From assembly GCF_047345145.1 (NCBI RefSeq), contig NZ_JBLFER010000003.1, forward strand, positions 1-64,000: 64,000 nt of DNA, read 5' to 3'. Below are positions 53,877-63,440 of this stretch, piece after piece. Every line of letters begins with the position of its first letter. Position 1 is the first letter of the stretch. The DNA comes from Maribacter_C sp047345145 (GTDB lineage: Bacteria > Bacteroidota > Bacteroidia > Flavobacteriales > Flavobacteriaceae). The notes under the pieces are model-generated. The model searched no databases, was not told the origin of the DNA, and was given only the letters and a program-made list of their open reading frames with translations. A program made the translations under genes and the position numbers.

Positions 53877-54758
53877 ATGAAAGTAGCCATCTACGGTCAA
53901 ACCTATCAAGATGATGCTTTGGATTACGTTGTCGAGCTCTTAGATGAACTTCAAAAAGTAAATGCTGAAGTCGCTATTGAGCAAAATTTCTATCAACTTT
54001 TGTTAGAAAATCGAGATACAAACACCTATGCTACTTTTACAGATTCGAAAGGTCTAGATTCAACTTTTGATATGTTTGTGAGCTTTGGAGGTGACGGTAC
54101 CATTTTAAGAGCTACTACCTATGTTAAAGATACTGGAATACCTATTGTGGGTGTAAACACGGGGCGATTAGGTTTTTTGTCTACATTTAAAAAAGAAGAT
54201 GTAAGAAAGGTTGTTCAGGAATTTAAGCAAGGTGATTATGTTGTTATTGATCGTAGTTTGGTAGAGGTTGTTGATGATTCTAATATTCCTGAGTTTCAAG
54301 ATTTAAATTTTGCGCTCAATGAAGTAACGGTTAGTAGAAAAGATACTACTTCAATGATTACAGTAGAAACATACCTAAACGATGAATACTTAACTTCGTA
54401 TTGGGCTGACGGACTGATTGTTTCAACTCCAACAGGTTCTACGGGATATTCCTTAAGCTGTGGTGGCCCTGTTATAGTACCTACTGCAAAATCTTTAGTT
54501 CTAACACCAATTGCTCCCCATAATCTGAATGCACGTCCTTTAGTAATATCAGATGATACTGAAATTCGGTTAAAGGTCTCAGGTAGAGAAGAGAATCATC
54601 TGGTTTCCCTTGATTCAAGAATAGCCTCTGTTGCCAATGGAACTGAGTTGAGAATTAGAAAAGCTAAGTTTACTATCAAAATGATTGAATATACTTCTGA
54701 GAGCTTTTTAAAGACACTGCGTAATAAACTTTTGTGGGGCGAAGACAAGCGTAATTGA
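53877..54758 (+). CDS. nadK: NAD kinase
   Basis: This 293-residue enzyme makes NADP from NAD. The start at ATG 53877 follows the CBS stop; a frame from 53865 would overlap it. Motifs are FVSFGGDGTILRA (about 66-78), NTGRLGFLST (about 94-103) and DGLIVSTPTGSTGYSLSCGG (about 176-195), which form the NAD and ATP sites. It is probably co-transcribed with the CBS gene. Confidence 0.95.
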   Translation: MKVAIYGQTYQDDALDYVVELLDELQKVNAEVAIEQNFYQLLLENRDTNTYATFTDSKGLDSTFDMFVSFGGDGTILRATTYVKDTGIPIVGVNTGRLGFLSTFKKEDVRKVVQEFKQGDYVVIDRSLVEVVDDSNIPEFQDLNFALNEVTVSRKDTTSMITVETYLNDEYLTSYWADGLIVSTPTGSTGYSLSCGGPVIVPTAKSLVLTPIAPHNLNARPLVISDDTEIRLKVSGREENHLVSLDSRIASVANGTELRIRKAKFTIKMIEYTSESFLKTLRNKLLWGEDKRN

Positions 54759-54849
54759 ACCTTCAAAAAACAATAAATAGTGCTAAACGCTGTTTATCAT
54801 GTGAGAGCAGTAATGTGATAAATGAAGTAGTTTATGCTACTGCAATTTT

Positions 54850-54857
54850 TATATTTG
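54850..54857 (+). promoter_or_regulatory. Probable -7 box of the DUF6089 gene
   Basis: TATATTTG matches TAnnTTTG exactly, 16 bases before the ATG at 54874. Confidence 0.55.
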
Positions 54858-54873
54858 CAAACTTTAAGAATTT

Positions 54874-55578
54874 ATGAGAAGTTGTTTTTTAGGTACTCTC
54901 CTTTTCTTTGCGTTCTGCGCAAGTGCTCAAACATATGAAATTGGGGCTTTTGCAGGTGGCACAAATAACATAGGTGATGTAGGTAGAACGAATTTTATTT
55001 TGCCTTCTAATTATGCTGTTGGAGGATTGTTTAAATGGAATAAGAGCAAAAGATACGCTTGGAGGGCAAGTGTGATTTACGGGAAGTTCACCGCAGACGA
55101 TTCAAAATCTAACATTTCTTCAAGACAAGAAAGGGGTTATGTAGTAGGGAATTCAATTCTTGAAGCTTCCGCTGGATTAGAATTTAATTTTGTTGAATAT
55201 AATCTTCATAGGCTAGGCCCTGCGTTTACACCTTATTTATACACAGGCTTAACTTATTTTAGGTACGATTACAACTATTTTGATGCTGGAATACTGCAAG
55301 ATGGTCTCAATCAGAGAGATGGTTCTTTAGCGATTCCTATGACAGTCGGCTTCAAATACCGAATTAGCCAGTTGTTTATTATCGGTGCAGAAATTGGAGC
55401 AAGATATACCTTTACCGATAATCTAGATGCTAGTAACCCTAAAAAGTCTACTGTTTTTGATCAGATTAACCCAGGCCCAGAATTTGGTAATATTTTCAGT
55501 GATGATTGGTATGTTTTTTCTGGAGTTACCTTTACGTATACCTTCGGAAGAAAGCCTTGTATGGATTGCTTTGAGTGA
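54874..55578 (+). CDS. DUF6089-family outer membrane beta-barrel protein
   Basis: This 234-residue protein has a signal peptide (residues 1-18, ending SAQ) and a beta-barrel pattern that ends WYVFSGVTFTYTFGRKP. EIGAFAGGTNNIGDVGRTN is typical of the Bacteroidota DUF6089 family. The gene lies just ahead of uppS-bamA-skp in many Bacteroidota, which suggests a link with envelope biogenesis. The reaction or ligand is unknown. Confidence 0.85.
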   Translation: MRSCFLGTLLFFAFCASAQTYEIGAFAGGTNNIGDVGRTNFILPSNYAVGGLFKWNKSKRYAWRASVIYGKFTADDSKSNISSRQERGYVVGNSILEASAGLEFNFVEYNLHRLGPAFTPYLYTGLTYFRYDYNYFDAGILQDGLNQRDGSLAIPMTVGFKYRISQLFIIGAEIGARYTFTDNLDASNPKKSTVFDQINPGPEFGNIFSDDWYVFSGVTFTYTFGRKPCMDCFE

Positions 55579-55627
55579 TTTCTTAGAATCATTGCAAATC
55601 TTTGGGGTTTTGTCTAAAATGTCTGCT

Positions 55628-55635
55628 TATATTTG
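55628..55635 (+). promoter_or_regulatory. Possible -7 box upstream of uppS
   Basis: TATATTTG matches TAnnTTTG. TTTG elements occur at 55601 and 55609 but at imperfect spacing, and the leader to uppS would be about 135 bases. Confidence 0.45.
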
Positions 55636-55777
55636 CACCGCATTTTATCAATTCAATAGAATGTGAGCAGATTTATCTAAAAGTCTCAAATCTTATAATT
55701 TTAATTGTATATTCTTCTAAATCAAAACCTTAGAAAGAATGCATAGCATTATGTTCGTAGGGTAGCATAGTTTTATA

Positions 55778-56518
55778 ATGGGTAAAATAGCAGACATTAC
55801 TGATAAAAACCTACCACATCATATAGCCATTATCATGGATGGTAATGGAAGATGGGCAAAACAAAAAGGAAAACTTCGTGTATTTGGTCATGAAAATGGT
55901 GTAAAAACAGTTAGGACCGCTGTAGAGAATTGCGTTCAGTTGAAAATTGAGTATTTAACTTTATATACTTTTTCGACAGAAAATTGGAAAAGACCCAAGT
56001 TAGAGGTCGATACCCTTATGCGACTTTTGGTTTCTTCTCTAAAAAAAGAACTTAAAACTTTCATAAAAAATAACGTTCGTTTAAATACGATAGGAGATAT
56101 TATGCACTTGCCAAAAAAAGCGCATGATGAGCTTCTTGAGGTTATGGAGAAAACCAGAAAAAACACAGGAATGACGCTTACTTTGGCGCTTAACTATGGA
56201 GCACGAGAAGAGCTGAAAAATGCTGTAAAACAGATAAGTATCAAAGTTAAAAATAATATAATTTCTCCTGAAAGTATTGATGAAACCATTATTAATACTC
56301 ATCTTTACACGCATAATTTGCCAGACGTAGATTTGCTAATCCGTACCAGTGGAGAACACAGAATTAGTAACTTTTTACTTTGGCAAATAGCATACGCTGA
56401 ATTATATTTTATTGACGTATTTTGGCCCGATTTTAGTGAAGAACATTTAGTTAAGGCCATACAAAACTACCAGAACAGAGAAAGACGATTTGGAAAAACT
56501 AGCGAACAACTCAACTAG
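55778..56518 (+). CDS. uppS: Isoprenyl transferase (undecaprenyl diphosphate synthase type)
   Basis: This 246-residue enzyme makes the C55 lipid carrier for peptidoglycan and glycan export. The active-site motif HIAIIMDGNGRWAKQKG (about 16-32) contains the catalytic Asp, and RTSGEHRISNFLLWQIAYAE (about 189-208) binds substrate. It ends four bases before bamA, so the two envelope genes share a transcript. Confidence 0.95.
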   Translation: MGKIADITDKNLPHHIAIIMDGNGRWAKQKGKLRVFGHENGVKTVRTAVENCVQLKIEYLTLYTFSTENWKRPKLEVDTLMRLLVSSLKKELKTFIKNNVRLNTIGDIMHLPKKAHDELLEVMEKTRKNTGMTLTLALNYGAREELKNAVKQISIKVKNNIISPESIDETIINTHLYTHNLPDVDLLIRTSGEHRISNFLLWQIAYAELYFIDVFWPDFSEEHLVKAIQNYQNRERRFGKTSEQLN

Positions 56519-56522
56519 AGGT

Positions 56523-59153
56523 ATGAAAAAATTCATATCTCTCGAACTCTTATTAACGTTTCTACTACTTTTTACTTCCCTCAGCATAAGTGCGCAAGAA
56601 AGTACTTCTTATGAGAATGGAAAGAAATATGTTCTTGGAGGCATTGAAGTTACAGGGCTTCAAAGCTATAATGAGCAAACTGTGAAAACATATACTGGAT
56701 TGAGGGTTGGCCAGCCAATTACAATACCTGGTGATCAAATAAGTGCTGTTCTCAATAAACTCTGGGGCTTAGAACTTTTTAGCAACCTTGAGTTCTATAT
56801 TACCAACATTGAAGGTGACAAAATTTTCCTTGAACTCTCTATCACCGAAAGACCTACTTTGTCTAATGTTACTGTTTATGGTGTCAAAAAACGTAAAATA
56901 GACGAAATTCTTGATGATACTGATCTTAAGAAAGGCAAGAAAATTACTGAAAGCTTAATTGCAAATTCCAAAAATTATTTACAAAATAAGTACAAAAAAC
57001 AAGGTTATCTCAATGCTAAAGTAGCCATAGCGACCGCCAAAGATACTTCAGAAACTAATGCAAGAAGTATGGTTGTGAATGTAAAGAAAGGTGATAAGGT
57101 AAAGATTAGTGATATTGTATTTGAAGGTAATGAGAAATTACCCACCAAAAAGTTACAAAGAGCCTTAAAGAAAACTAAGAAAAAAAGGTTTGGTAGGTTT
57201 TGGAAAAAATCAAAATATATAGAAGAAGATTATCAAAACGATTTAGATTTATTAGTTGATAAATATGCAGAGAATGGGTACAGAGATGCAAGGGTTTTAT
57301 CAGATACAATTGTTAATGTTGATGAAAATAATATTCAGGTAAAAATAAAAGTAGAGGAGGGTAACAAGTATTATTTCGGAGATATTGATTTCGTTGGAAA
57401 TAGTGTCTACACTGATAGACAATTGCATAGTGTTCTCAAGATTAAAAAGGGGGAAACTTACAACGGTGTATTACTTCGAGAAAGAATAGCAGATGATACG
57501 AAGCCAGACGCAGTCGATATTACAAGTTACTACCAAAATTTTGGGTATCTTTTTTCAAGTATTAACCCAGTTGAGGTTTCTGCGGAGAATGACACGATTA
57601 ATTTTGAAATAAGGATCATTGAAGGCAAGGAAACTTTTCTTGATCATGTAACGGTCACAGGAAACGATAGAACGAATGATCATGTAATATTTAGAGAATT
57701 ACGAACTAGGCCTGGTCAGAAGTACAACAAATCTGATATTATTCGAAGTATTCGTGAACTTGGACAGCTTGGTTATTTTGATGCTGAACAAATTAAGCCT
57801 GATATTCAAAATCCAGACCCCAATGAAGGAACGGTAGATCTGGCATACAGTTTGGTTGAATCTGGAGCAAGTCAGATTGAGTTACAGGGTGGTTATGGTG
57901 GAGGTGGTTTTATTGGTACGCTAGGTCTCTCATTTAGTAACTTTTCAATTGCAAACTTATTTAAGGGTGAAGAATATAAGCCTGTGCCAATGGGTGATGG
58001 TCAAACATTTGCACTTCGTTTGCAAGCTAGCCGAACCTTTAGAGTTTATAGTTTAAATTTTTCAGAACCATGGTTAGGTGGCAAAAAGCCTGTTCGGTTT
58101 AATTTGTCTTTATCAAGAACCCAGCAATTTGGTGTTCAAAGAGATGATAGTGGAAGATTTGAACGTGATCCAGATCGAGAATTTTCTATAACAGGAGCGA
58201 CAATTGGTATTGCAAAACGTGTACAATGGCCAGATGATTTCTTTACCATTTCACATTCTTTGGGTTATCAATTGTATAATTTCAAAAATTATAATATTGG
58301 TTTATTCAATTTTGGTAATGGTAAGTCGAATTCTATTGCCTACACTTTAGGTATTTCCAGGAATGCAACTTCTGGAGGGCGTATTTTCCCTAGAGGAGGA
58401 TCGAACTTTGAAATTACTGCGAAGTTTACTCCGCCATATTCTCTTTTCAGCGATAAAGACTTTCAAGCTTTAAGGGATCGGAGCGATGAGCTCAATGAAA
58501 AAAGATCAACACTTCAACAAGGAGAGACTTTAACTGCTGAGGAATCTGCTGAACTTGAAAGTTCAGATCAAGAACGTTTCAGATGGTTGGAGTACTACAA
58601 ATTAAAGTTTAAAGGTGATTGGTATACCACTTTGGTAGGTAGTGCGGATAAATCTCTCGTATTGCGCACAAATGTTGAATTAGGCTTTTTAGGAAATTAT
58701 AATAATGATGTCGGTGATGTGCCATTTGAGCGTTTCTTTGTTGGTGGAGACGGTCTGGGTAATTTTACTTTAGATGGACGAGATATCATTCAATTAAGAG
58801 GTTATGAGAATCAATCACTTACTCCTGTTGATCCAATAACACAACAACAGGAAGGTGGAACGATTTACAATAAATTCTCCATAGAACTTAGATATCCACT
58901 TACTTTGAAACCTTCAGCTTCCATTTATGGCTTAGCTTTTTTAGAAGGAGGTAATGCTTTCAACAATTTTCAGGAGTTTAATCCGTTTCAAATAAAACGA
59001 TCGGCTGGAGTGGGGCTCCGTATTTTTATGCCTGCATTTGGTTTACTTGGTATCGATTTTGGTTACGGGTTTGATGAAGATCTAAGACCGCAATCAATCG
59101 GTAACGGACCTAGTGGTTGGCAAACGCACTTCATTATCGGCCAACAGTTTTGA
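56523..59153 (+). CDS. bamA: Outer membrane assembly protein BamA
   Basis: This 876-residue protein inserts barrels into the outer membrane. The start at ATG 56523 gives a signal peptide (ending SISAQE); a longer frame from 56490 is less likely. Five POTRA repeats occupy about residues 35-430, and the barrel follows (GYGGGGFIGTLGLSFSN near 455, C-terminus GWQTHFIIGQQF ending in Phe). An insertion of about 40 charged residues (about 645-690) precedes WLEYYKLK. It is the second gene of the uppS-bamA-skp-skp unit. Confidence 0.94.
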   Translation: MKKFISLELLLTFLLLFTSLSISAQESTSYENGKKYVLGGIEVTGLQSYNEQTVKTYTGLRVGQPITIPGDQISAVLNKLWGLELFSNLEFYITNIEGDKIFLELSITERPTLSNVTVYGVKKRKIDEILDDTDLKKGKKITESLIANSKNYLQNKYKKQGYLNAKVAIATAKDTSETNARSMVVNVKKGDKVKISDIVFEGNEKLPTKKLQRALKKTKKKRFGRFWKKSKYIEEDYQNDLDLLVDKYAENGYRDARVLSDTIVNVDENNIQVKIKVEEGNKYYFGDIDFVGNSVYTDRQLHSVLKIKKGETYNGVLLRERIADDTKPDAVDITSYYQNFGYLFSSINPVEVSAENDTINFEIRIIEGKETFLDHVTVTGNDRTNDHVIFRELRTRPGQKYNKSDIIRSIRELGQLGYFDAEQIKPDIQNPDPNEGTVDLAYSLVESGASQIELQGGYGGGGFIGTLGLSFSNFSIANLFKGEEYKPVPMGDGQTFALRLQASRTFRVYSLNFSEPWLGGKKPVRFNLSLSRTQQFGVQRDDSGRFERDPDREFSITGATIGIAKRVQWPDDFFTISHSLGYQLYNFKNYNIGLFNFGNGKSNSIAYTLGISRNATSGGRIFPRGGSNFEITAKFTPPYSLFSDKDFQALRDRSDELNEKRSTLQQGETLTAEESAELESSDQERFRWLEYYKLKFKGDWYTTLVGSADKSLVLRTNVELGFLGNYNNDVGDVPFERFFVGGDGLGNFTLDGRDIIQLRGYENQSLTPVDPITQQQEGGTIYNKFSIELRYPLTLKPSASIYGLAFLEGGNAFNNFQEFNPFQIKRSAGVGLRIFMPAFGLLGIDFGYGFDEDLRPQSIGNGPSGWQTHFIIGQQF

Positions 59154-59202
59154 TTTAATACTATCGTAGCAAAAGCTAAACCGTTCATTTTAAAAGTTTT
59201 AG

Positions 59203-59210
59203 TATTTTTG
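59203..59210 (+). promoter_or_regulatory. Possible -7 box upstream of the first skp gene
   Basis: TATTTTTG matches TAnnTTTG, 37 bases before the ATG at 59247, in the gap after bamA. Confidence 0.5.
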
Positions 59211-59246
59211 GCACGATATTTTCTATTGGATAAAACGAAATCAAAA

Positions 59247-60074
59247 ATGAAAGCAAAAACACAAGTTCTTATTGTATTGATGACAGTGCTGTTTTCAGCG
59301 TTCACCTTCGCTCAAAGAGGAGTTCGAATAGCGTACGTTGATATGGAATATATCTTAGAGAATGTAGAGGAGTATCGCGATGCTACAACTCAATTGGAAA
59401 CAAAAGTCCAGAAGTGGAAGGTACAGATAGAGCAGAAGCAAAGCGCTGTTGAACAAATGAAGAAAGATCTTATGGCTGAGAAAGTTCTTTTGACTGATGA
59501 ACTTATCGCAGAAAGAGAGGAAGAGATTCAAATTCTTGAAAAAGAAATGTTTGATTATCAACAAGATCGTTTTGGTCCTCAAGGAGATTTAGTTTTACAA
59601 AAGAGACAATTGATTCAGCCAATTCAAGATCAAGTCTTTAATGAAGTACAGAAAATAGGAACAAATAAAAAATATGATTTTATTTTCGATAAATCGGCGG
59701 ATGTTGTAATGTTGTACTCCCAAAAAAGGCACGACATTAGTGATCAGATTTTGAGGGGAATAGCAAGAACAAGAAAGGTTAGTGCGCCAAAGAAAAAAGC
59801 CCCAAAAAAGAGTAGATTTGAAGATGTTGAAGGAGAGCCAACAGAAGAAGTAAGTGACGCTTTAAAGGAACGAAAGGAAATTGCGAAGAAGGCTGATGAC
59901 GCTAGAAAAAAGACAGCAGATGAGAAGAGAGCTGATCAGTTAAAATTAAGAGAGGAAAGAAAGAAGGCTTACGAAGAAAGAAGAAAGAAGTTACTAGAAG
60001 ATAGAGAAGCTAAAAAGAAAGCAAAACAAGAAGGAAGAAAAAAAGACACTGAGGATGAAGATTCCGGAAATTAA
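59247..60074 (+). CDS. Skp/OmpH-family periplasmic chaperone (first copy, long form)
   Basis: This 275-residue protein has a signal peptide (start at ATG 59247, ending TFAQR) and the Skp helical core (about 25-165, VDMEYILENVEEY then long coiled coil). A C-terminal extension (about 180-275) is almost wholly Lys, Glu, Arg and Asp and is likely helical. Skp chaperones carry unfolded outer-membrane proteins to BamA. It is a paralogue of the next gene, a pair often seen in Bacteroidota. Confidence 0.9.
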   Translation: MKAKTQVLIVLMTVLFSAFTFAQRGVRIAYVDMEYILENVEEYRDATTQLETKVQKWKVQIEQKQSAVEQMKKDLMAEKVLLTDELIAEREEEIQILEKEMFDYQQDRFGPQGDLVLQKRQLIQPIQDQVFNEVQKIGTNKKYDFIFDKSADVVMLYSQKRHDISDQILRGIARTRKVSAPKKKAPKKSRFEDVEGEPTEEVSDALKERKEIAKKADDARKKTADEKRADQLKLREERKKAYEERRKKLLEDREAKKKAKQEGRKKDTEDEDSGN

Positions 60075-60131
60075 AGTAAATATAAATTTTCACTAACATA
60101 AATTAACACTCAAATTTTTAAAATTAAACTC

Positions 60132-60641
60132 ATGAAACATTTAAAGAAGATAGCTGTAGCAGTAGTTTTGTTCCTAGCAGCGACAAGTTTTGTTAATGCA
60201 CAGAGCAAAGTGGCACACATTGACGTACAGAAGCTCTTAGCTGACATGCCGGAGATGAAGGCTGCAGAATCTGAATTGAAGAAACTTTCAGAAACTTACC
60301 AAGCCGATATTCAGGCTTCGATGACTGAATTGCAAAATAAGTATACCCTTTATAAGAATGAGGCCGGAGCTAAATCTGAAGAAGAAAATCAGAAGAGAGC
60401 TCAAGAGTTACAAGGCTTTGAGAAAAGTATTGGTGAGGCGCAACAGGCTGCACAACAAGAAATTCAGAAGAAACAAGCTGAACTTTTCGGTCCTATTTCT
60501 GAAAAGGCAAAGGCAGCAATTGAAAAAGTTGCAGCTGCACAAGGTTTTGATTATGTAATTGACGCACAAGCCGGAGGTGGTCTTATCGTTGCTAAAGGAA
60601 AAGATTTGCTTGCAGAAGTAAAACAAGAATTAGGTTTCTAA
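60132..60641 (+). CDS. Skp/OmpH-family periplasmic chaperone (second copy)
   Basis: This 169-residue protein has a signal peptide (IAVAVVLFLAATSFVNAQ) and the compact Skp core: VAHIDVQKLLADMPEMKAAE, a coiled coil (about 40-130) and IDAQAGGGLIVAKG. It is the standard-length OmpH/Skp. It lies 57 bases after the long copy and ends in a strong terminator at 60671-60695. Confidence 0.93.
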   Translation: MKHLKKIAVAVVLFLAATSFVNAQSKVAHIDVQKLLADMPEMKAAESELKKLSETYQADIQASMTELQNKYTLYKNEAGAKSEEENQKRAQELQGFEKSIGEAQQAAQQEIQKKQAELFGPISEKAKAAIEKVAAAQGFDYVIDAQAGGGLIVAKGKDLLAEVKQELGF

Positions 60642-60670
60642 GAAACTTAAACACATTCATAGTATAAAAA

Positions 60671-60695
60671 CATCCCGCACTCTGCGGGATGTTTT
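60671..60695. terminator. Bidirectional terminator after skp
   Basis: A perfect 9-bp stem (CATCCCGCA at 60671-60679, TGCGGGATG at 60683-60691) with loop CTC is followed by TTTT; an A run before it also serves the convergent glycosyltransferase gene. Confidence 0.9.
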
Positions 60696-60698
60696 GAT

Positions 60699-61550
60699 TT
60701 ACAACAGTTTTCTTTTAATACTTTTCCAACGTAGATTTCGAATGAAATTTCCTTGTTTCTCGGTTACTAGAAAGGGCTCCTTTTCCTTTCGAGCAGTATA
60801 GTATCCTTCAAAGTTGTCAATAAAGCTCTTCCAGTTTTTGGCTTTCCAGGCCATTTTCATCGAAGCGATAAAGGTAATCCAAAAGCCATAGCGCATGGTG
60901 TACATGGCTTTTCCTTGAAGCAATTTTGCTTTTTCGTTATAAGAATGACCTGTTGGGCGAAGGTGTTTCGCATGCAGTGCATCATCTGTAAAGATTTCAA
61001 AGTCGTTGAACTGCGCTAAGAGCTCATCTACCGTATCCCATCCCATCGCGTTTTTAAGTCCGCCTATGGCTTTAAAACAGGATTTAGAATAGGCTTTGAA
61101 TGCACCTCGAACATGATTTTTATTCATGGGGTGATTTAATTTCCAATTTCCATCTGAACCCTTTTCATAAATGAATCCTCCAGCGATACCAACTTTGGGG
61201 CTGCCGGTAAAAATATAAGCAATACGTTCGAAGTAATTATCGGGTAAAATGATATCAGCATCTAGCTTTACAATAAAATCATAGGCCTCATCTAAAATAG
61301 CTAAACCTTTATTGAAGGCATTTATGACCTTGCTTCCGGGCATATGAATTTCAGAAGATGTAGTATTCAATTTTAAGAAAATGGGACTTAGAGTGGTAAA
61401 CTCATTTATGATTGCTTCCGTTTCATCCGAAGAATTATCGTTTACAATAATTACTTTTTGCGGCTGTAAACTTTGCCTCAAGATAGAATTTAGCGTGTCG
61501 GCCAAAAAGGCTTCTTCGTTATGCGCAGGAATGACAACATAATACTTCAT
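60699..61550 (-). CDS. Family 2 glycosyltransferase
   Basis: This 283-residue protein has the GT-A fold motifs VVIPAHNEEAFLADTLNSIL (about 4-23), VNDNSSDETE (about 36-45) and the DxD-like VKLDADIILP (about 93-102). It transfers sugars from nucleotide donors, with an unknown acceptor. There is no clear membrane segment beyond a weakly hydrophobic one near 230. It may share a transcript with the methyltransferase upstream. Confidence 0.87.
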   Translation of the reverse strand: MKYYVVIPAHNEEAFLADTLNSILRQSLQPQKVIIVNDNSSDETEAIINEFTTLSPIFLKLNTTSSEIHMPGSKVINAFNKGLAILDEAYDFIVKLDADIILPDNYFERIAYIFTGSPKVGIAGGFIYEKGSDGNWKLNHPMNKNHVRGAFKAYSKSCFKAIGGLKNAMGWDTVDELLAQFNDFEIFTDDALHAKHLRPTGHSYNEKAKLLQGKAMYTMRYGFWITFIASMKMAWKAKNWKSFIDNFEGYYTARKEKEPFLVTEKQGNFIRNLRWKSIKRKLL

Positions 61551-61600
61551 CTCAAAACGAAATTACAACAATAGTATCAAGAAGCAATTGGTAAATTTTT

Positions 61601-62128
61601 CTACTTAGACTTCCTTTCGGCATAAACGATATAGTACCTAGGCGTAAAACTTCTAAGTAAAGGACGAACTCCAATTTTCTTAACAGGATTAGTCCATTTG
61701 GCAGTATCTTTTATGGTCCACCCCGCTTTTTCAAGTAACCAATCAAATTGCCAATCTTCAAATTCATGATAGTGTCTATCCCATGGGTCGGTCTTACTTT
61801 GGTATGCTGGAGAAAACCATAAACGCATAGGAATACTAGCAACCAGTTTATTCGCTTTTATTTCCCTGAGTACATTAAAAGGAGCTATCAGGTGCTCAAA
61901 AATTTCGAAAGCGGTAACTACCTCGGCATTTGAATTTTGAACAGATGAAAATTCTACATCTAAATCTTCTCCAGAAGTATTTTCAACAGAATAACCTTCT
62001 CTAGTCATTATTTCAGAAAAGGGATTTGATACACCCAAATCTAAAATAGACTCTTCTGTTGCTATATGTTTTTGAAGAAAGGAAAGTGTGTTTTGAAAAC
62101 GCTTATTCGGAAAAGTCTTTTCGTACAT
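61601..62128 (-). CDS. Class I SAM-dependent methyltransferase
   Basis: This 175-residue protein has the SAM-binding motif ILDLGVSNPFSEIM (about 28-41) and VVTAFEIFEHL (about 69-79), followed by a segment with many aromatic residues. The first motif is slightly unusual (GVSNP in place of a glycine-rich GxGxG). The substrate is unknown; its neighbours suggest surface polysaccharide or lipid modification. Confidence 0.8.
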   Translation of the reverse strand: MYEKTFPNKRFQNTLSFLQKHIATEESILDLGVSNPFSEIMTREGYSVENTSGEDLDVEFSSVQNSNAEVVTAFEIFEHLIAPFNVLREIKANKLVASIPMRLWFSPAYQSKTDPWDRHYHEFEDWQFDWLLEKAGWTIKDTAKWTNPVKKIGVRPLLRSFTPRYYIVYAERKSK

Positions 62129-62197
62129 CTAGAGAATTCAAGGTTTATTGTTCAAGGTTCATAAGTATACGGAACCTTTAAAATGGAACCTTAAACT

Positions 62198-63277
62198 TTA
62201 AACCCTATATACGATGGCGTTTATATTCATACCTGCGCCAACACTTGCAAAGATAACAACATCTCCCTTTTGAATGGATTGATTTTCTAACTTTCCATTC
62301 CGAACCATATCGAAAAGGGTGGGTACGGTGGCTACCGAACTATTGCCCAATTTTCCAATATTCATTGGCATAATTCCTTCTGGCATTTCCATGTCATAGA
62401 GACCGTAGAATCTTTTTACGATGGCCTCGTCCATCTTTTCATTGGCTTGATGGATGAATATTTTCTTGACATCGGTAATGGATACTCCGCTATCTTTAAG
62501 ACAATCATCCATGGCTTGAGGAACATAAGTAACCGCAAACTCATAAATTTTTCGGCCGTACATCTTTATGTACTTGGTATTTTCTTGCCTATCGGAAGGC
62601 TTAGCTTCAGATGGATTTTTATAAGATTTCCCAAAGAACAAAAGATAGGCCTCATCATGAGCGTAGGTAGCACTTGCATGGGATAAAATGTGCCCCGCAT
62701 TTTCTTTTGCTTCAATAATGGTTGCTCCAGCACCGTCTGAATAAATCATCGAATCACGGTCATAAGGGTCTACTATTCGAGAAAGCGTTTCTGCACCAAT
62801 TACCAAACACTTTTTGGCCATTCCACTTTTGATAAATGCATTAGCCTGGTTTACACCTTCAATCCATCCGGGACAGCCAAAAATCAAATCATATGCCACA
62901 CACTTCGGATTCTTAATACGAAGATGATGTTTTACACGTGTTGCTAAACTTGGCAAAGTGTCTCCCTGAGATTGACCATGGGCGACATCACCAAAATTGT
63001 GCGCAAGAATGATATAATCTAAATCCTCCTTATCAATACCCGCATCTGCTATAGCTCGTTCGGCCGCAAGAAAGGCAATATCAGAAGTATTCAGGTTTTC
63101 CTCAACATAACGTCTTTCGCCAATACCAGTGATGGCTTTAAACTTCTCAATGATGATAGGGTTATCATGTTTAAAAGAAGAACCATCAGAATTTAAAAAT
63201 TCATGTTTTTCAAAATCTTGGTTTTCTACCACTGTTTCGGGTATGTAACTTCCGGAACCGGTAATTGCGATTTGCAT
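62198..63277 (-). CDS. FabH-like 3-oxoacyl-ACP synthase III family protein
   Basis: This 359-residue thiolase-fold protein begins at ATG 63277 (MQIAITGSGSYIPETV); an earlier frame adds 19 residues and would overlap the promoter. The active-site Cys is in FGCPGWIEG (about 135-143), the His in FIHQANEKM (about 269-277) and the Asn in IGKLGNSSV (about 303-311), the complete Cys-His-Asn triad of KASIII. It differs from canonical FabH, so the primer may not be acetyl-CoA. A palindromic operator lies 45 bases upstream. Confidence 0.88.
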   Translation of the reverse strand: MQIAITGSGSYIPETVVENQDFEKHEFLNSDGSSFKHDNPIIIEKFKAITGIGERRYVEENLNTSDIAFLAAERAIADAGIDKEDLDYIILAHNFGDVAHGQSQGDTLPSLATRVKHHLRIKNPKCVAYDLIFGCPGWIEGVNQANAFIKSGMAKKCLVIGAETLSRIVDPYDRDSMIYSDGAGATIIEAKENAGHILSHASATYAHDEAYLLFFGKSYKNPSEAKPSDRQENTKYIKMYGRKIYEFAVTYVPQAMDDCLKDSGVSITDVKKIFIHQANEKMDEAIVKRFYGLYDMEMPEGIMPMNIGKLGNSSVATVPTLFDMVRNGKLENQSIQKGDVVIFASVGAGMNINAIVYRV

Positions 63278-63321
63278 GGGACTTATGGTTTTGGTGAAAT
63301 AAACATACTGTAAAAACCTAA

Positions 63322-63345
63322 AAATATTATGCATGCATAATATTT
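63322..63345. promoter_or_regulatory. Palindromic operator upstream of the FabH-like gene
   Basis: A perfect 24-base palindrome with core ATTATGCATGCATAAT (63326-63341), identical to the core at 51610-51625. It lies upstream of a TATGTTTA -7-like box on the minus strand, so it may overlap the -33 region. Confidence 0.7.
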
Positions 63346-63384
63346 AATACGATGGTCAAAACCATTTTGCTCCCCTTTGAAACA

Positions 63385-63418
63385 AAAAAAAAGCCTTTCT
63401 CAAAATAGAAAAAGGCTT
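63385..63418 (-). terminator. Terminator after gcvP
   Basis: AAGCCTTTCT (63391-63400) pairs with a segment at 63407-63418 with a small bulge; on the minus strand a T run (63384-63390) follows. Confidence 0.7.
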
Positions 63419-63440
63419 GAAAGTATTGTTTTTATTAGGA

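Noticed and set aside
62154..62178. Inverted repeat AAGGTTC/GAACCTT between the methyltransferase and FabH-like genes
   Set aside because: Short and AT-rich with no T run, so it is not clearly a terminator for either gene.
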